Source: Chromobacterium alkanivorans (GTDB lineage: Bacteria; Pseudomonadota; Gammaproteobacteria; Burkholderiales; Chromobacteriaceae). Taken from it: DNA of 64,000 bases. Location of the stretch: the NCBI RefSeq assembly GCF_016937655.1, contig NZ_JAFHKL010000005.1, forward strand, positions 1 to 64,000, given 5' to 3'. Shown piece by piece: positions 61,853 to 64,000 of the stretch. Positions within the stretch are counted from its first letter, which is position 1. Each line of letters starts with the position of its first letter. Below the pieces are notes generated by a model, which had not been told where the DNA came from, searched no databases, and was given only the letters and a program-made list of their open reading frames with translations. Position numbers and translations under genes: made by a program.

Positions 61853-63238
61853 ATGACAGCGATAACGTCGACACCGGCCAGCGGCAGCGCCGGCCTGGCG
61901 GCCTTTGCCGCCGAGCTGCGGCCGGAACAGGTGCCGGAGCCGGTATGGCGCCGGGCCGAGGAGTTGCTGCTGGACTGGTTCGGCGCCGCGCTGGCCGGCA
62001 AGGGCGCGCGGCCGGTGAAAAGCATCGCCGCGCTGGCCGAGGCGATGGGGCCGGCCGGCGGCGCGGCGGAACTGCTGATTTCGCGGCGGCGCAGCTCGCC
62101 GCTGTTCGCAGCCATGGTCAACGCCGCCGCCTCCCACGTGGCGGAGCAGGACGACGTGCACAACGGCGCGGTGTTCCATCCCGGCACCGTGGTGTTTCCG
62201 GCGGCGCTGGCGGCGGCGCAGGCCTTGCGCCGTTCCGGCGCCGAACTGCTGCTGGCCGCCATCGCCGGCTACGAGGCCGGCATCCGCGCCGGCGAAAGCC
62301 TGGGCCGTTCCCATTACCGGGTGTTCCACACCACCGGCACCGTCGGCGGCATCGCCGCGGCGGTGGCGGTGGGGCGTTTGCTGCGGCTGAACCCGGAGCA
62401 GATGAACCACGCCATCGGCAGCGCCGGCACCCAGGCCGCCGGCCTGTGGGAGTTCTTGCGCACCGCCGCCGACTCCAAGCCCCTGCACGCCGCCCATGCC
62501 GCCGCCAGCGGCTTGAGCGCGGCCTATCTGGCGCGCGACGGCTTCCGCGGCGCGACGCAGATACTGGAAGGCCCGCAAGGCATGGCGGCCGGCATGTCCA
62601 GCGACGCCGACGCCGGCCGGCTGTGCGACCGTTTGGGCGAGCGCTGGGCGCTGCTGGAAACCTCGTTCAAGTACCACGCCTCCTGCCGCCACACCCATCC
62701 GGCGGCGGACGCGCTGTTGCAGCTGATGCGCGAGCACGGCCTCGGCGCGGACGATATCGTCCGCGTCAACGCGCGGGTGCACGTCGCCGCGCTGGAGGTG
62801 CTGGGCGTGGTGGGGCGGCCGCAGAGCGTGCATCAGGCCAAGTTTTCCATGGGCACGGTGCTGGGCCTGATCGCCTGCCACGGCGCCGCCGGCATCACCG
62901 AATTCGAGCGCGCGCTGGACGACGACGCCGTTGGCGACTTTGCCGCCAAAGTGACGATGGAGGCGGACGCCGAAGTGGAGGCCGCCTATCCGCTGCGCTG
63001 GATAGGCAAGGTGGAGGTGAATACTCGCGATGGCCGCCGGTTGACATGCAAGGTGGAACAGCCCAAGGGCGACCCCGGCAATACCTTGAGCCGCGCCGAA
63101 CTGGAAGCCAAGGCCTTGCGGCTGGCGGCCTTCGGCGGCGCGGCGGGTCCGGAGGAGGCCAGGCTGGCCTTGGCCAATCTGTGGAAGATCCGCGGGGCGG
63201 CGGTGGTGGGCAGCCTGTTGCCGGGAGCGCGGACATGA
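61853..63238 (+). CDS. MmgE/PrpD-family protein of the itaconate operon
   Basis: A 461-residue cytosolic protein of the 2-methylcitrate dehydratase/cis-aconitate decarboxylase family: LLLDWFGAALAGKGARPV, AAASHVAEQDDVHNGAVFHPGTVVFPAALA, KYHASCRHTHPAADALLQL and HQAKFSMGTVLGL. Fungal and animal relatives make itaconate from cis-aconitate; bacterial members in itaconate loci may instead act as an isomerase or dehydratase on related C5/C6 acids. The substrate here is not known. GGGAGG precedes ATG 61853, and the stop overlaps the lyase start (ATGA). Confidence 0.88.
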   Translation: MTAITSTPASGSAGLAAFAAELRPEQVPEPVWRRAEELLLDWFGAALAGKGARPVKSIAALAEAMGPAGGAAELLISRRRSSPLFAAMVNAAASHVAEQDDVHNGAVFHPGTVVFPAALAAAQALRRSGAELLLAAIAGYEAGIRAGESLGRSHYRVFHTTGTVGGIAAAVAVGRLLRLNPEQMNHAIGSAGTQAAGLWEFLRTAADSKPLHAAHAAASGLSAAYLARDGFRGATQILEGPQGMAAGMSSDADAGRLCDRLGERWALLETSFKYHASCRHTHPAADALLQLMREHGLGADDIVRVNARVHVAALEVLGVVGRPQSVHQAKFSMGTVLGLIACHGAAGITEFERALDDDAVGDFAAKVTMEADAEVEAAYPLRWIGKVEVNTRDGRRLTCKVEQPKGDPGNTLSRAELEAKALRLAAFGGAAGPEEARLALANLWKIRGAAVVGSLLPGART

Positions 63239-64000
63239 GGCCGCTTGCCGCATGGCACAGCTATCTGTTCGTGCCTGGCAACCGGCCGGAGCGTTTCGCC
63301 AAGGCCGCCGCTTCCGGCGCCCATGCGCTGATTCTGGACCTGGAGGACGCGGTGCCGGCGGCGGACAAGGCATTGGCGCGAGGGGCGGCGGCGAATTGGT
63401 TGGCGCTGCCCGCCGGCGCCGGCGCCGGCCCGGCGCGGCTGTTGCGCGTCAACGCCGCCGACAGCCCCGACTTCGCCGCCGATGCCCAGCTATGCCGGGA
63501 GCTGTCCCTGGACGGTGTGGTGCTGTCCAAGGCCGAGAGCGTGGAGCAACTGGACGCGTTGACCGCCGGCCGCGCCGGCCCGCCCTTGCTGCCGCTGATC
63601 GAAACCGCGCGCGGCTTCGACCAGGTCGCCGCCATCGCCGCCCATCCGCGGGTGGCGCGCTTGGTGTTCGGCGCGCTGGATTTTCAATTGGACCTGGATC
63701 TGGATATCGACGACGACGACGGCGAGGCCTTGTTGTATTTCCGTTCCCGGCTGGTGCTGAATTCGCGGCTGGCCGAGCTGCCGCCACCGGTGGACGGGGT
63801 CACCACCGCGCTGGATGAAGCGCAATTGCACCGCGACGCGCAGCGAGCGCGGCGGCTGGGCTTCGGCGGCAAGCTGTGCATTCACCCAGGCCAGATCGCC
63901 GCGGTCAATACCGCCTTCCGCCCCAGCGAGCCGCAGCTGGCCTGGGCGCTGCGGGTGCGGGAGGCGGCGGCGCGGGCCGGCGGCGGCGCCACCTTGCTGG
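63235..64000 (+). CDS. ccl: (S)-citramalyl-CoA lyase, CitE-like (3' end outside window)
   Basis: The first 255 residues of a CitE-family lyase: YLFVPGNRPERFAKAAASG, metal-site region ALILDLEDAVPAADK, VVLSKAESVEQL, LPLIETARGF, LVFGALDFQLDLDLD, and FGGKLCIHPGQIAAVNTAF. It cleaves (S)-citramalyl-CoA to acetyl-CoA and pyruvate, the last step of itaconate use. The ATG overlaps the upstream stop by 4 bp. The gene is cut by the window end, so nothing can be said of its terminus or of what follows. Confidence 0.9.
   Translation, partial: MRPLAAWHSYLFVPGNRPERFAKAAASGAHALILDLEDAVPAADKALARGAAANWLALPAGAGAGPARLLRVNAADSPDFAADAQLCRELSLDGVVLSKAESVEQLDALTAGRAGPPLLPLIETARGFDQVAAIAAHPRVARLVFGALDFQLDLDLDIDDDDGEALLYFRSRLVLNSRLAELPPPVDGVTTALDEAQLHRDAQRARRLGFGGKLCIHPGQIAAVNTAFRPSEPQLAWALRVREAAARAGGGATLL

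Overview
The window is high-GC bacterial DNA with dense genes. It most resembles a Chromobacterium species (Betaproteobacteria, Neisseriales). The main clues are a KPC-like class A carbapenemase with the Cys69/Cys238 pair, of the type I recall as chromosomal in Chromobacterium, a type III secretion chaperone/effector pair, mdtABC-type efflux genes and a Pseudomonas-like itaconate operon. This assignment is inference; there is no rRNA in the window.

Layout. 1-3720: 3' end of an Rhs/YD-repeat polymorphic toxin with an AT-rich toxin tip, an immunity-type gene and a second orphan immunity-like gene. 3999-4871 (minus): class A carbapenemase. 5145-6588: CesT-like chaperone and a kinase-like type III effector. 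6584-8217: a repeat-rich block (inverted-repeat elements of two families, a 222-232 bp tandem repeat) with one small unknown gene. 8218-21409 (minus): a probable single transcription unit, read right to left, of a PvcA-type isocyanide synthase, an isocyanide synthase-Fe/2OG dioxygenase fusion, a GT1 glycosyltransferase, and an mdtABC/muxABC-type RND pump with its outer-membrane channel. This looks like a glycosylated-isonitrile biosynthesis and export operon. Its long AT-rich leader holds a Fur-box-like site. 22212-26935: lysine permease LysP, a MarC-family protein, an Fe-dependent alcohol dehydrogenase, and a DUF488-MarR pair behind a perfect palindrome. 27007-29060: a two-component system, convergent with a DevBCA/MacAB-like ABC exporter with its own TolC-type channel (29144-33324, minus).

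34154-57071 (plus) is the most unusual region: a PUFA-synthase-like biosynthetic cluster. It encodes KS-AT-ACP-KR-DH, KS-CLF-DH-DH, an enoyl reductase fused to a class III aminotransferase, an SDR, a stand-alone thioester reductase, a DUF6134-like protein, an omega-amidase, an ABC-2 exporter and a lipoprotein Ntn acylase. The set matches the polyamine half of zeamine/fabclavine pathways as I recall them, but no NRPS or modular PKS is present. The expected product is a long-chain (poly)amine released reductively. The omega-amidase suggests glutamine as amino donor.

57074-64000 is a LysR-controlled operon for itaconate use: itaconyl-CoA hydratase, acyl-CoA dehydrogenase, CoA transferase, MmgE/PrpD protein and citramalyl-CoA lyase (cut by the window end), matching in content the Pseudomonas aeruginosa itaconate locus.

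A recurring theme is two families of non-autonomous inverted-repeat elements (A: AGAACCTGTTTACGATCT ends; B: GCTAACAAAACC ends). Their outer ends abut or supply stop codons of four genes. A related 131-bp element is translated as the N-terminus of the DUF6134-like protein. I saw no tRNA, rRNA, CRISPR array or transposase gene.
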